DNA of 64,000 nt from Pomphorhynchus laevis (lineage: Eukaryota > Acanthocephala > Palaeacanthocephala > Echinorhynchida > Pomphorhynchidae), in contig WNNJ02000352.1 in NCBI GenBank assembly GCA_012934845.2, positions 103,415-167,414 on the forward strand. The letters are read 5' to 3'. Below, piece by piece: positions 60,001-62,571 of the stretch. The notes beneath the pieces are model-generated. The model searched no databases, was not told the origin of the DNA, and worked only from the letters and a program-made list of their open reading frames with translations. How positions within the stretch are numbered: the stretch's first letter is position 1; the number at the start of each line of letters is the position of its first letter. Position numbers and translations under genes: made by a program.

Positions 60001-60726
60001 ATGCTACTAGTGTAATATAATAACAGAATTAAAGTAAATATATAAATACTGTATGTTTTACAAATAAATCTGTTTGAACTTTCAGGAAAACAGATAAAAA
60101 ATCTACCGAGCCAGCAAGCCTTGAAGAATAAGCAAAAAGACTGGAGAAAACGATTCAACGAATATGTAGATAAATCACATGAGGAGAAGCCTCCGGGAAA
60201 TGTCGACGACAATCAATCAGTAACAGAAAGTGACAATGAAAACTCTGACCTTATCGACGAAAACAAAATGACACCAACTGATATTAAAAATAACCGTGAC
60301 AGCAAAAAGTCAACGTCATCAAAGAGTAATGGTGAGTCACGGCAAAATAGAAAACGTGAACAATCTGCCGGGAAGGATATAAAAAGGATATTAAAATCAA
60401 AGACTAGAGATCACATGAAAACGAAAAATGATGATTCTCAGGATATTGTCGATAAGGCTAAATCTAAAAAAGATAGTATTCGCAAAAAGTCAAAAGAACA
60501 GGTAACTGGTGGTCAAATATCAGAGGCAACAGCACATGATGATTCTAAAGCAGTTTCGGATGTAGTATCTCCGTTGGATATACCATATTTCAATGACGGT
60601 AGCAATCCTCCAACCGATTTCGAATCTGAAATAAAAGATTCATTACAATCGAGTGAAGTTATTATACAAGAGAGTATTAATAATGACAAAGCCAGTAAAG
60701 TGAAAAAGAGTGATACCAACGGGTAA
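15035..60726 (+). CDS. Seven-PLAT-domain protein, LOXHD1-like
   Basis: 27 exons join in phase to 3711 nt (1236 residues plus stop). Residues ~1-33 are a polar N-terminus without signal peptide. PLAT/LH2 domains lie at about 34-156, 157-289, 290-419, 431-560, 576-702, 744-885 and 901-1023. A Lys/Ser/Asp-rich tail fills 1024-1236. PLAT domains are beta-sandwiches that bind membranes or partner proteins; tandem arrays without an enzyme domain are typical of LOXHD1, so a scaffolding role at a membrane is inferred. Each domain is coded by an A exon (phase 1 to 0), a B exon (0 to 2, with the I..I.I...DS.....D.V.V pattern) and a C exon (2 to 1, often R/K-F-P...W). The start ATG (15035) has the context ACAAAATGG. 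Weak donors are at 19250 (GTTAGA) and 31902 (GTACCA). LOXHD1 in vertebrates has about 15 PLAT repeats, so this one is shorter. Orthology is not proven. Confidence 0.8.
15123..15179 (+). CDS. PLAT gene exon 2: N-terminal linker
   Basis: 57 nt, phase 1 to 1, encoding QPLVHSFPSDKSSNYFKT. Acceptor AAATAG, donor GTATAG. It joins exon 3 to complete the Val that begins the first PLAT strand. Confidence 0.65.
15540..16194 (+). repeat. Family A copy 4, interrupted by a palindrome
   Basis: Carries the C-terminal peptide remnant, the segment with GGCCGAAACCTGATAGC...TGATGACCTC, the TTATTTGTTAGTCAATTTAT block and the terminal TACGTAGACTCAGTTAGC block. A 150-bp palindrome (15905-16055) sits inside it and must be the younger insertion. 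In intron 2 of the PLAT gene. Confidence 0.75.
15905..16055. repeat. Near-perfect palindrome (foldback), ~65-bp arms
   Basis: The left arm runs from TTCTTAACTGATCGGTTTGA and the right arm ends in its complement, TCAAACCGACCAGTTAAGAA. The arms differ at only a few sites and are separated by a spacer of a few bases near 15983. No coding capacity. It resembles a foldback or MITE-like insertion into family A. Confidence 0.85.
16478..16660. repeat. Imperfect foldback element
   Basis: Outer arms TCTGATTGAAGGAAT and ATTCCTTCAATCAGA are exact inverted copies about 130 bp apart. The interior is GC-richer than its surroundings. Class unknown. Confidence 0.55.
17137..17324 (+). CDS. PLAT gene exon 3: PLAT 1, A exon
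   Basis: 188 nt, phase 1 to 0. Begins VYTIRIYISKI and contains the FAIKIFGSNGCTSALQL core, matching the Y.I.I.T...V.I.LFG.NG.T pattern of the PLAT N-terminal half. Donor GTATAA. Confidence 0.8.
17735..17860 (+). repeat. Possible ribozyme-like relic
   Basis: CTAACGA is followed by a 26-nt segment and then GAAACGTT (17821), an order like a decayed CTGATGA...GAAAC core. GTGA and TCAC bracket the GAAAC. No relative of it was found in the window. Confidence 0.25.
18000..18190 (+). repeat. Family A degenerate copy 5
   Basis: Aligns loosely with family A (AGAGGAAATACATCATTGG, ACGAAACCTAGTAAAGACC, TTATCTATTAATTGG). Strongly diverged, so an old copy. Confidence 0.5.
18263..18435. repeat. Foldback element, ~75-bp arms
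   Basis: Centred near 18335 on TTTTAAAA. Inner arms ATTGCAATAGTCCTTTT and AAAAGGATTATTGCAAT, outer arms AATAAAATAAGAAATTA and its complement. Non-coding, class unknown. Confidence 0.75.
19025..19113 (+). CDS. PLAT gene exon 4: PLAT 1, B exon
   Basis: 89 nt, phase 0 to 2, encoding INRIYIQLDG, VFVDWINVQ and GDFYR, the I.I...D....F.D.I.V segment. Acceptor AATAG, donor GTAATA. Confidence 0.8.
19158..19249 (+). CDS. PLAT gene exon 5: PLAT 1, C exon
   Basis: 92 nt, phase 2 to 1. Begins RFPVAASMGYGKNAVKGYD. The usual Trp after RFPVxR is absent. The donor GTTAGA is weak; an upstream GTTAAA (19230) would break the phase, so 19249 is chosen. Confidence 0.6.
19336..19410 (+). repeat. Family T copy 1 (hairpin repeat)
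   Basis: About 70 bp with an 8-bp perfect hairpin (GCACACAG A CTGTGTGC) followed by TTACAAAAGCGAAACAG. Copies at 25531-25610 and 29306-29375. Confidence 0.75.
20838..21063. repeat. Family U copy 1
   Basis: GC-richer 225-bp block sharing ordered segments (GGGATCAG, TCTCTCACACACCTGA, TCTCTAGAAAA, CCAGGTACCCCA, GAGTACC) with 61235-61455. No open frame or tRNA promoter is convincing. In intron 5. Confidence 0.6.
21520..21840 (-). repeat. Hammerhead-like repeat, copy 1 (relative at 35.06-35.42 kb)
   Basis: On the minus strand it contains CTGATGAGTC (21751-21742) in a GGCACTGATGAGTC context. The GAAAC half is decayed here (ATGATAAAAGG). The left part (GCTTCACCAAAAAGATCATT, TGCCAGCGCATGC) recurs at 22585-22670 and at 35.28 kb. 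The window thus holds two and a half copies of one element. Confidence 0.6.
21845..22575 (+). mobile_element. LINE 3' end, split by a nested LINE insertion
   Basis: Same family as 11590-12435 (CCATCGTTCAT, TTCTTAGACGACACTCG, CTCGCCTGGAAT). The frame is interrupted after LAWN at about 22001 and resumes with LPLDVRRAPSF at about 22430. Ends with the family tail GTAAGCGTGCGCTGGC, ATTTGCCACG, AAATAAATCTCG. Confidence 0.75.
22001..22429 (-). mobile_element. LINE ORF2 C-terminus, nested minus-strand insertion
   Basis: Minus-strand frame from about 22410 to 22100 encodes RREHVCRKLFELRNLNRL-like sequence, then HIRPRRRFNTIVNRTW and KSWNKLPSQVV before a stop, the typical ORF2 C-terminus. One in-frame stop lies near its 5' end. 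It is 5'-truncated and sits inside the other LINE, so it is the younger of the two. Another family than its host. Confidence 0.75.
22585..22675. repeat. Partial copy of the 21.5-kb repeat
   Basis: TTCACCAAAAGGATCATTAGC, the ACTGGCTAATGCCAG palindrome and CTCTCTATTTATCTGC match 21557-21650 closely. It may be the second terminal repeat of that element flanking the LINE insertion. Confidence 0.6.
22676..23681. other. Intron sequence, nothing recognised
   Basis: Very AT-rich end of intron 5. No repeat family or exon recognised. Confidence 0.4.
23682..23884 (+). CDS. PLAT gene exon 6: PLAT 2, A exon
   Basis: 203 nt, phase 1 to 0: KSVYDVKIHAFTELP, LFINMYSNDNKSTG, FPIFNVERIGI. Matches the PLAT N-terminal half. 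Donor GTGAGT. Confidence 0.8.
24440..24640. repeat. Family D copy 2, foldback with two ribozyme-like cores
   Basis: Two arms in inverted order around 24535. The right arm (+) has CTTAAGA (24552-24558), a perfect 6-bp stem II (GCTAAC/GTTAGC, loop AGAG) and GAAATATC. The left arm holds the mirror copy on the minus strand with CTGAAGA intact but GAACT for GAAAT. Each arm thus has one changed core base. Confidence 0.7.
24802..25060. repeat. Family E foldback with two ribozyme-like cores
   Basis: About 260 bp. The outer arms share GAACCAAAGAAATGAGAAT in inverted order. The right arm (+) reads CTGACGA (24974-24980), a GATAG/CTATT stem with a short loop, then GAAATAC. The left arm on the minus strand reads CTGATGA, TAGC-GGCA-GCTA, GAAATA. 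The middle holds short CATCAGAAACTTT duplications. Confidence 0.65.
25318..25418 (+). CDS. PLAT gene exon 7: PLAT 2, B exon
   Basis: 101 nt, phase 0 to 2: IDTIELTADP, QIDFIDIIDKENKDVFR. Acceptor TTATTAG, donor GTGTGT. Confidence 0.8.
25531..25610 (+). repeat. Family T copy 2
   Basis: Same hairpin repeat (GCACACAGACTGTGTG, then AAAAGCGAAACATTG). It lies immediately before the Penelope-like coding remnant and may be its 5' edge. Confidence 0.7.
25600..26816 (+). mobile_element. Penelope-like retroelement, decayed, with GIY-YIG endonuclease part
   Basis: The reverse-transcriptase part includes GNPLTPLSALCMRNWE and WIRYVDDTFAI (YVDD at 25923-25934). Farther on, YKISCLECVKIYVSQIGQ and ETRLKQHK (26525-26620) match the GIY-YIG endonuclease C-terminal to RT in Penelope-like elements. 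The order RT then GIY-YIG is diagnostic. Several frame breaks are present, so it is not functional. It sits in intron 7 of the PLAT gene, sense orientation. Confidence 0.8.
27147..27245 (+). repeat. Ribozyme-like core downstream of the Penelope-like element
   Basis: GTAATTTTCTGAAGA (27149-27163) matches the left half of family D, and GTGCTATCGAAATATTGGATC (27224 on, shortened here to its core GCTATCGAAATATTGG) matches family E. Between them are two local hairpins (ACAAC/GTTGT and ATTCTCATC/GATGAGAAT), giving an enlarged stem II. This links the foldback families to the Penelope-like element. Confidence 0.55.
27541..27635 (+). CDS. PLAT gene exon 8: PLAT 2, C exon
   Basis: 95 nt, phase 2 to 1: RFPVKRWIGQLKADSKSSL, then PGYEYR. 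The clearest C exon, with the conserved FP...RW. Acceptor TTTTAG, donor GTATTA. Confidence 0.85.
27993..28341. repeat. 88-bp tandem repeat, four units
   Basis: TCTATGAAGTTACATAAATG recurs at 28001, 28089, 28177 (one change) and 28265, an 88-bp period. Units are almost identical, so the array is young. In intron 8. Confidence 0.95.
28342..29305. other. Intron sequence, nothing recognised
   Basis: AT-rich, no exon or repeat family recognised. Confidence 0.4.
29306..29375 (+). repeat. Family T copy 3
   Basis: Hairpin repeat GCACACAGACTGTGTGC with TTACAAGACCACAAACGCG, abutting a family A copy. Confidence 0.75.
29384..30080 (+). repeat. Family A copy 6 with internal insertion
   Basis: Begins within the TTATTCGAATACATCATCTG segment and ends at ACGTAGACTCAGTTAGCTGA (30053-30072). 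The middle (about 29660-29800) is unrelated and has its own inverted arms (GGAATGCAG... and ...GCAGCATTCC), so it looks like a nested insertion. Confidence 0.6.
30081..30920. other. Intron sequence, nothing recognised
   Basis: AT-rich end of intron 8 with TTAAT-type low complexity near 30230-30340. No element recognised. Confidence 0.4.
30921..31114 (+). CDS. PLAT gene exon 9: PLAT 3, A exon
   Basis: 194 nt, phase 1 to 0: AVLYIVTFVTEDVITKRKPV, VNVKIHGRK, DTFRFKAIDVGE. The D.F...A.D.G end is typical of PLAT. An open frame on the opposite strand here is a shadow. Confidence 0.8.
31801..31901 (+). CDS. PLAT gene exon 10: PLAT 3, B exon
   Basis: 101 nt, phase 0 to 2: VYGFTIECDFAFRTDAIFID, VIQLIIPSKNDHI. 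The donor GTACCA is weak but is the only one that keeps phase with exon 11, 51 nt away. Confidence 0.7.
31953..32047 (+). CDS. PLAT gene exon 11: PLAT 3, C exon
   Basis: 95 nt, phase 2 to 1: FPVRRWLGESHFDGRTKLL, then TRPGYAPK. Same length and pattern as exon 8. Confidence 0.8.
32480..32610 (-). repeat. Family C copy with permuted ribozyme-like core
   Basis: Plus-strand text reads GCCGAAACGTAAAAGG, GGATCAGTAGCTGATG and AGCGTACTGCTGTTGAC, which is family C in the opposite orientation to most other copies. GAAAC precedes CTGATG. Confidence 0.6.
32611..34283. other. Intron sequence with one inverted repeat
   Basis: AT-rich. TATAGTTATTACAGGAA (33773-33789) and its exact complement (33820-33836) form a 17-bp hairpin with a 30-nt loop. 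Nothing else recognised. Confidence 0.45.
34284..34316 (+). CDS. PLAT gene exon 12: 33-nt linker microexon
   Basis: Phase 1 to 1, encoding KLPIDVLPER. Acceptor TTTAG, donor GTAAGC. The intron to exon 13 is only 40 nt, near the minimum. Confidence 0.7.
34357..34550 (+). CDS. PLAT gene exon 13: PLAT 4, A exon
   Basis: 194 nt, phase 1 to 0: GDIRYIIKTKVNSNQIGSGN, EISVALHGQDC, IFDKIGRDIGL. Donor GTACGA. Confidence 0.8.
34802..34896 (+). CDS. PLAT gene exon 14: PLAT 4, B exon
   Basis: 95 nt, phase 0 to 2: IQSLEIRYPEG, LEFVEVYVPIYKKLYR. Acceptor TTTTTTAG, donor GTGAAT. Confidence 0.8.
35060..35425 (-). repeat. Hammerhead-like repeat, copy 2, usual order
   Basis: Minus strand reads CGGATGA (box with one change from CTGATGA), then the perfect stem II GTCATT-GT-AATGAC, then GAAACG (35135-35127). 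CTGCTAG and CTAGCAG pairs flank the core and could form stem I. Flanks match 21.5-21.8 kb (CCAGAT, CTAGATGCAGA, GCAGA). In intron 14. Confidence 0.65.
35430..35850 (-). other. GC-richer block with unrecognised open frame
   Basis: A 112-codon minus-strand frame (35838-35500) matches no family I know. Composition is unlike the intron around it, so it is more likely a transposon fragment than a host gene. Confidence 0.3.
36130..36230 (+). CDS. PLAT gene exon 15: PLAT 4, C exon (divergent)
   Basis: 101 nt, phase 2 to 1: RATITQESMTSNRTNYKVEE, APDAEAYIAYPAEL. It lacks the FP...W pattern of other C exons but fits in length and in both junction phases. Acceptor CTTAAG, donor GTAGCA. Confidence 0.6.
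36900..41225 (+). mobile_element. CR1/L2-like LINE, near full length, decayed
   Basis: ORF1 begins about 36937 with a zinc-finger/PHD-like motif (CCSCNSKNSICRSCICAKAG). Pieces at 37340-37684 and 37769-38029 continue it (RESTRFHNAYVSPDLS). ORF2 starts about 38151: endonuclease (NIGLINIRSLLHK, CLTESWHS, LCDLN, LSDHC), linker (38853-39536), reverse transcriptase (39658-40449; [39 protein letters not shown]) and C-terminus (40450-41076; RLWNKLPRDTK). The tail holds ATTTACCACA, AAATAAA and an (ATTCT)n run. Each domain keeps long open frames but stops and frameshifts separate them. It fills most of intron 15 in sense orientation. Confidence 0.88.
41301..41345 (+). CDS. PLAT gene exon 16: 45-nt linker
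   Basis: Phase 1 to 1: DEVTGETTAEFTDRK. Acceptor CATAACAG, donor GTTTGT. It lies only 75 nt beyond the LINE tail, so the LINE inserted next to the acceptor region. Confidence 0.6.
41610..41705 (+). repeat. Family A short fragment
   Basis: ATCTGATAACATAGAATTTC and TCCTGGTGTTCTCTAAT match the CGAAAC...TGATGACCTC part of family A in degenerate form. Confidence 0.45.
41935..42725. repeat. Family C cluster, inverted copies
   Basis: Three plus-sense pieces (41960, 42200, 42610), each with AAGCCAACAGCAGT, and one inverted piece (42100-42140; ACTGCTGTTGGC) form a head-to-head arrangement around GATGCTACTT palindromes. The best copy on the minus strand (42300-42240) has GACCGAAAC, an ACGT-GAA-ACGT hairpin, TATTG-GAT-CAGTA hairpin and CTGATGAGG. 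Confidence 0.65.
43083..43282 (+). CDS. PLAT gene exon 17: PLAT 5, A exon
   Basis: 200 nt, phase 1 to 0: GDMTIYRMSVCTGGYGFKLN, IYAVMADKN, DEFIFACKGLQE. Acceptor TTTAAAG, donor GTGAAT. Confidence 0.8.
43505..43685. repeat. Family D copy 3, long foldback with ribozyme-like cores
   Basis: Arms of ~75 bp around 43597. The left arm (minus strand) has an intact box and stem: CTGAAGA (43593-43587), GCTAAC-AGAG-GTTATC, GAAATATC (43569-43562). The right arm (+) has CTGAAGA (43604-43610) and GAAATATC with a disturbed stem II. Confidence 0.7.
43690..45110. other. Intron sequence, nothing recognised
   Basis: Strongly AT-rich with ATTAAT runs at 44820-45010. No exon or element. Confidence 0.4.
45111..45211 (+). 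CDS. PLAT gene exon 18: PLAT 5, B exon
   Basis: 101 nt, phase 0 to 2: IKAVAIWYKPSNKKDSWYIR, WVVVEDVIKQSRY. A textbook PLAT segment (DSWYI.WV.V.D). Acceptor TTATAG, donor GTAAGT. Confidence 0.88.
45355..45500. repeat. Imperfect short tandem repeat (~14 bp)
   Basis: About ten degenerate units of TTAAAATCTGATG type. Confidence 0.75.
45527..45590. repeat. Palindrome with 26-bp arms
   Basis: TATTACGTAATAAGATACGT... and its complement flank CGCCTCTG-like spacer near 45557. Almost perfect. Confidence 0.85.
45595..46160 (+). mobile_element. LINE 3' fragment
   Basis: Plus-strand frame gives YGLSAYHFSRPLVSNYLPAD, an ORF2 C-terminus, and the tail CCTGTAAGTGGCC, ATTTGCCACATAAAATAAAT. Its family is close to, but distinct from, the one at 36.9-41.2 kb. 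It starts at the palindrome. Confidence 0.65.
46735..46850. repeat. Small inverted repeat
   Basis: AAAGGTTTAAAATG (46790) faces CATTTTAAACCTTT (46803), with further AAAGGTTTATA repeats to the left. Confidence 0.5.
46850..47045 (+). repeat. Family G outlying copy
   Basis: AAGGATCCTG, CAACGACAGCAAGTAAA and GGCAGCCGAAACGACTGATG...TACTGATGA follow in the order seen in the 62-64 kb array. The outer arm after CTGATGA is not complementary to GGCAGC here, so this copy is decayed. Confidence 0.5.
47296..47375 (+). CDS. PLAT gene exon 19: PLAT 5, C exon
   Basis: 80 nt, phase 2 to 1: FPAQALLAGDKLICICLEE, then GLGRFES. Shorter than other C exons. Acceptor TGCTAG, donor GTAATT. Confidence 0.75.
47427..47459 (+). 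CDS. PLAT gene exon 20: 33-nt linker microexon
   Basis: Phase 1 to 1: EIPSELINLAE. Same length and phase as exon 12 and only 51 nt after exon 19. Donor GTAAGT. Confidence 0.65.
47640..48265 (-). repeat. Family A copy 7, inverted
   Basis: Starts with the complement of the terminal block (AGCTAACTGAGTCTACGT, 47646-47663) and runs to CGGAACCAAATACATGC. On the minus strand it has GTGCCGAAACCTGATAAC and TTCTGATGACCTC. Confidence 0.75.
49270..49590 (+). repeat. Family A copy 8
   Basis: Peptide remnant (AAGCAGAAAATAGCAAAATA), GTTTCGCTGCTATGCTGGG and GGTCGAAACCTTATAAACAG. Truncated at 49560-49590 and followed directly by copy 9. Confidence 0.7.
49600..49945 (+). repeat. Family A copy 9
   Basis: GGCCCCGCTGCTATGATGG, AGCCGAAATCTGAAAACATA, CTCCTGATAACCTCTAATC, then the AT-rich 3' tail ending GATCTGATTTG near 49940. 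Confidence 0.7.
50302..50391 (+). CDS. PLAT gene exon 21: linker
   Basis: 90 nt, phase 1 to 1: DPILATETNLIQLMDEISDL, then QKFATSKLE. Acceptor TATTTTAG, donor GTATTA. Possibly alpha-helical. Confidence 0.6.
50439..50656 (+). CDS. PLAT gene exon 22: PLAT 6, A exon
   Basis: 218 nt, phase 1 to 0: YTIIIETNNEEHSDITLT, LKVFVKFLGDS, FIHPYITNVGK. The longest A exon. The intron before it is only 47 nt. Donor GTAAGA. Confidence 0.8.
51847..51944 (+). CDS. PLAT gene exon 23: PLAT 6, B exon
   Basis: 98 nt, phase 0 to 2: IKAIKLFHTGDESVNWNVTS, VTVIDERLRRTF. Acceptor GTATTTAG, donor GTAATT. A longer open frame in another phase across this region is not the coding frame. Confidence 0.82.
52502..52593. repeat. 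14-bp tandem repeat containing CRE-type palindromes
   Basis: About six units of GACGTCATTAATAT/C. Three junctions form TGACGTCA, the full ATF/CREB consensus, and two form CGACGTCA. It lies in intron 23. Whether it binds any factor is not known. Confidence 0.9.
52600..53150. other. Intron sequence, nothing recognised
   Basis: AT-rich rest of intron 23 with TATAATTTTATTATT-type runs. Confidence 0.4.
53151..53508 (+). CDS. PLAT gene exon 24: PLAT 6 C part, linker and PLAT 7 A part in one exon
   Basis: 358 nt, phase 2 to 0. It opens with the C-exon pattern (KFKINNWIDENHAGEG), passes through a Cys-containing linker (KSTCKNCFQT, KMCLVSG) and continues into YTIFVKTSNKRQKLGDE and FAIVMYGEDYNTT, a PLAT N-terminal half. 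Elsewhere these parts are separate exons, so introns were lost here or never gained. Donor GTAAGT. Confidence 0.85.
53509..54980. other. Intron sequence, nothing recognised
   Basis: AT-rich. A short near-duplication (AGGGTATTTTACCT at 54258 and 54330) is the only structure seen. Confidence 0.4.
54982..55095 (+). repeat. 114-bp direct repeat, left copy
   Basis: ACGATATCATATAAAATAAC through GCTTATTGTT, repeated at 56406-56520 with a handful of differences. The pair brackets exon 25. Confidence 0.85.
55296..55393 (+). CDS. PLAT gene exon 25: PLAT 7, B exon
   Basis: 98 nt, phase 0 to 2: IAKAMIWHDSDFSLNWMCDW, VDIIDNENNVMYK. Acceptor ATCCTAG, donor GTAGGT. Confidence 0.85.
56406..56520 (+). repeat. 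115-bp direct repeat, right copy
   Basis: Near-identical to 54982-55095. The flanks differ, so the repeated unit is well delimited. No terminal dinucleotides or internal genes suggest an LTR. Confidence 0.85.
56521..57364. other. Intron sequence, nothing recognised
   Basis: End of intron 25. No exon or element recognised. Confidence 0.4.
57365..57432 (+). CDS. PLAT gene exon 26: PLAT 7, C exon
   Basis: 68 nt, phase 2 to 1: LENGMYGCILEVDEDWTKIT, then SR. Short and weakly similar to other C exons; chosen because it alone is open and keeps phase between exons 25 and 27. Acceptor TTACAAG is weak, donor GTATGT good. Confidence 0.5.
57495..57957. repeat. 162-bp tandem repeat, three units
   Basis: ACTCAAAGTA recurs at 57531, 57693 and 57855. 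Each unit includes GTGTTAGAGTATTTTGAACG and GACGCAAAATATGCAAAT. Units 2 and 3 are nearly identical. In intron 26. Confidence 0.93.
57960..58605. other. Intron sequence, nothing recognised
   Basis: AT-rich. One small hairpin (ACATGCTACATTTAGTAGCATG, 22 nt, near 58512) is noted by position only. Confidence 0.35.
58606..58690 (-). repeat. SINE fragment (family F)
   Basis: Shares TTGTGGCAAGACATTATCC and TATTCTTGATACAG with the SINE copies at 59.1-59.9 kb. Only the 3' half remains. Confidence 0.6.
59126..59460 (-). mobile_element. tRNA-headed SINE with permuted ribozyme-like core (family F copy 1)
   Basis: Transcribed right to left. Near 59442-59431 the minus strand has AGCCTAGTAGAT, an A-box-like motif, and at 59403-59391 TTCGAATCCG, a B-box-like motif, with tRNA-like spacing. 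The body then has GGTCGAAACGTAAAATG, GGGTCCACAGCTGATGAGAC and ends in a GTGATCCGGATAGCGGATCA hairpin. The ~335-bp length, pol III-type head and ribozyme-like core recall the schistosome Sm-alpha element, in which the hammerhead is in the usual order. In intron 26. Confidence 0.65.
59516..59825 (-). mobile_element. SINE family F copy 2
   Basis: Aligns with copy 1 along its length (GTGTGATCCGCTAGACGG, GGCACGACATTATCC, CATCAGCTGCTGACCCAGAC). The B box is decayed and the A box is missing beyond 59820. Confidence 0.65.
59826..59940 (+). mobile_element. SINE family F copy 3, opposite orientation
   Basis: GATTAGTAGCGTCC, TATCAAGAATATGAACAAT and ATGTCGTGCCACAACC are the complement of the corresponding SINE segment, abutting copy 2 head to head. 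Confidence 0.6.
60086..60726 (+). CDS. PLAT gene exon 27: charged C-terminal tail and stop
   Basis: 641 nt, phase 1 in, ends at TAA 60724-60726. Encodes 213 residues rich in Lys, Ser, Asp and Asn (KQKDWRKRFNEYVDK, DDNQSVTESDNENSD, KKSTSSKSNGESR, KKSKEQVTGG). Low hydrophobicity and no domain recognised, so probably disordered. Acceptor CTTTCAG is strong and the phase fits exon 26. The long clean frame in AT-rich DNA supports coding. Confidence 0.82.
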
Positions 60727-60888
60727 ACATGTGTCCAAAAGGGGCAACCCAGAAAGAGGCATCGGATAATCAACTACGATTGATTCATAATATTCAATCG
60801 AAATGATTTTGTTCTAATTTTGAAAAAAGTTTTTCAAAAGTGTCTCTTGTTTATCTATATAAAATTTTATTACTGCATTGTACCATGG

Positions 60889-60894
60889 AATAAA
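60889..60894 (+). terminator. Candidate polyadenylation signal of the PLAT gene
   Basis: AATAAA 163 nt after the stop codon, followed by a TTTCT-rich stretch about 20-60 nt on. Plausible but unproven. Confidence 0.45.
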
Positions 60895-61059
60895 TCATAA
60901 AAGATTTCTATGATTTTTATAATTCTTAAACTTTTTCCGTTGTTTCTTTTACAGTAATGCGTACAAAAAAAAGCAAGCTCAGTGGTTTCCCTATCTAAGA
61001 ATATGAGAATAAATTTAAATTTTTACAAATAGGAGAGAGTGAAAATGATTAGTTTTCGA

Positions 61060-61100
61060 TAGCGGCTGTTATCAGGAACAAAATTACATTACAAAAATTG
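61060..61100 (-). repeat. Family E relic
   Basis: Minus strand reads CTGATAACAGCCGCTATCGAAAA (core GATAACAGCCGCTATC), close to family E around its GCTATTGAAATA end. Only the central part remains. Confidence 0.4.
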
Positions 61101-61234
61101 ATGTAATAATAATGATTTTCATAATACAAAAAAAACAAAACATGATAAATAAATTAGGTTAAGCATCAAAAAGAAAATATCTTTTGGTAGAACAACGAAT
61201 ATGATTCATTTGGTTGTCTTCTCCACTGTTAGGC

Positions 61235-61455
61235 CATGGGATCAGATCCCTCAAGCCTACAATAGTGCGCCGCCTTCTATATAAACCACTCAGGTTTCTC
61301 TCACCCACCTGAGGGTTCAGTCGAGGCGTACTATGGTAGGCAATCTCGAGACGATTAGCTTCAGAAACCTTGGTCTTTGTTCTGGTGGAAGTTCTCTAGA
61401 AAATAAGATAAATCACAAGATGACTTGGGTACCCCAGATGCGTACCTGAGCTTTC
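61235..61455. repeat. Family U copy 2
   Basis: Matches 20838-21063 in ordered segments (GGGATCAG, CTCTCACCCACCTGAGGG, TCTCTAGAAAATAAGA, GGGTACCCCAGATGCGTACC). It adjoins the minus-strand LINE at 61.46-62.06 kb and could be its 3' region. Confidence 0.55.
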
Positions 61456-61459
61456 TCAC

Positions 61460-62070
61460 TTAATGGCAGGTGTTGTGCCCGTTTCAGGGCCTATCTAGCT
61501 CTCTTCAGTACACTCTTGAATTTATTCAAGTCTGATTCGGTTGACCATTTAAGCGTAATTGTATACCCCAGGTATTTTACTCGATACGAAAGGTAGTGAA
61601 TGATTGATTGCTCAAAATGGAAGAGAGCTGAAATTGCTAGTCTCTTTAGTTTTATCTTTGTCGCAGGGGGCACCATTAAATACTACCATCTGCGATTTAG
61701 ATGAGTTGAGAATAAGATTGGACGTGGTTAATTGGTCTTTTAATCTAAAAAGAAGCGGATGATGTCCGAGACTACATCTATGCACCTGCGTCCAAAGGAC
61801 ATGGCTGTGATATCATCAGCGTATACCACTAGATGTTGATCGCGTTTAAATGTCTAAAAAAGTACGATAAAAGCAGCAAGATATAAGATAGGAGAAAGTG
61901 GGGAAAGTGGCACACCTATAATAAGGTGGAACTGACGAGCATCAGGGTTGTCATAAAAAGAATCGATTGGTGTACAGCAGTATATTTACCCTGTTAACAA
62001 TTCTCGCAGGTAACCAGATGCCATTAATAGAAGAAATATTAAAGGAATGAAAATGCGGTCGAATGCAGCG
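61460..62070 (-). mobile_element. LINE reverse-transcriptase fragment
   Basis: Minus strand reads GVPLSPLSPILYL (near 61920), then LVVYADDITAMSFGRRCID (about 61835-61780) with an intact YADD, then ILNSSKSQMVVFNG and SYRVKYLGYTITL (61600-61540). Order and spacing fit LINE ORF2. It is interrupted by frame changes. A different family from the CR1-like copies. Confidence 0.7.
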
Positions 62071-62194
62071 AAAAAATCAAGGATAACAGCACAAGGAGCT
62101 GATGACTGTGGTCCTGACAGAACCAGTACACCTCACCAACTGCCGAATGGACCGAGCGACCTTTGATAATGCTCGCGTTATCCCTACTCAGCAG

Positions 62195-62571
62195 TTTTTT
62201 GATCGTTGAGTGTAGTCCAGTTAATTACCGACAGCAGTTTTCAACAGATTGCCGTATTCCATTGGAATCCTTAACCGTTGTTATCAAGCATCTTTGATGC
62301 AATCTCAAAGATACATATACCGAATCCTTTGAAGGATCCAACGAATGGCGCGATGCAACAGCAAATAAATCGTCTGATATAGATAGAGATGGTTTGATAA
62401 GCAAGTTTCCAGTTTACGAGCTTTTTGTCACTTAAACTTAAGCAATTTATCGTAAACGCTCTTTTTCAAAAGTAAAGCAGTCCGTCGAAACGTCATCGAG
62501 ATGGGTCATACTCCTGATGAGCGCTGACAGTCATCTCTGACGTCTAGTAGTGACGAATAGTATGCTGATTG
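62195..62571 (+). repeat. Family G unit 1
   Basis: About 375 bp: GTGTAGTCCAGTTAA, ACCGTTGTTATCAAGCATC, AGGATCCAACGAATGGCG, TTTCCAGTTTACGAGC, then GTCGAAACGTCATCGAG and CCTGATGAGCGCTGAC. The outer arms of the ribozyme-like core are mutated here. Confidence 0.75.
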
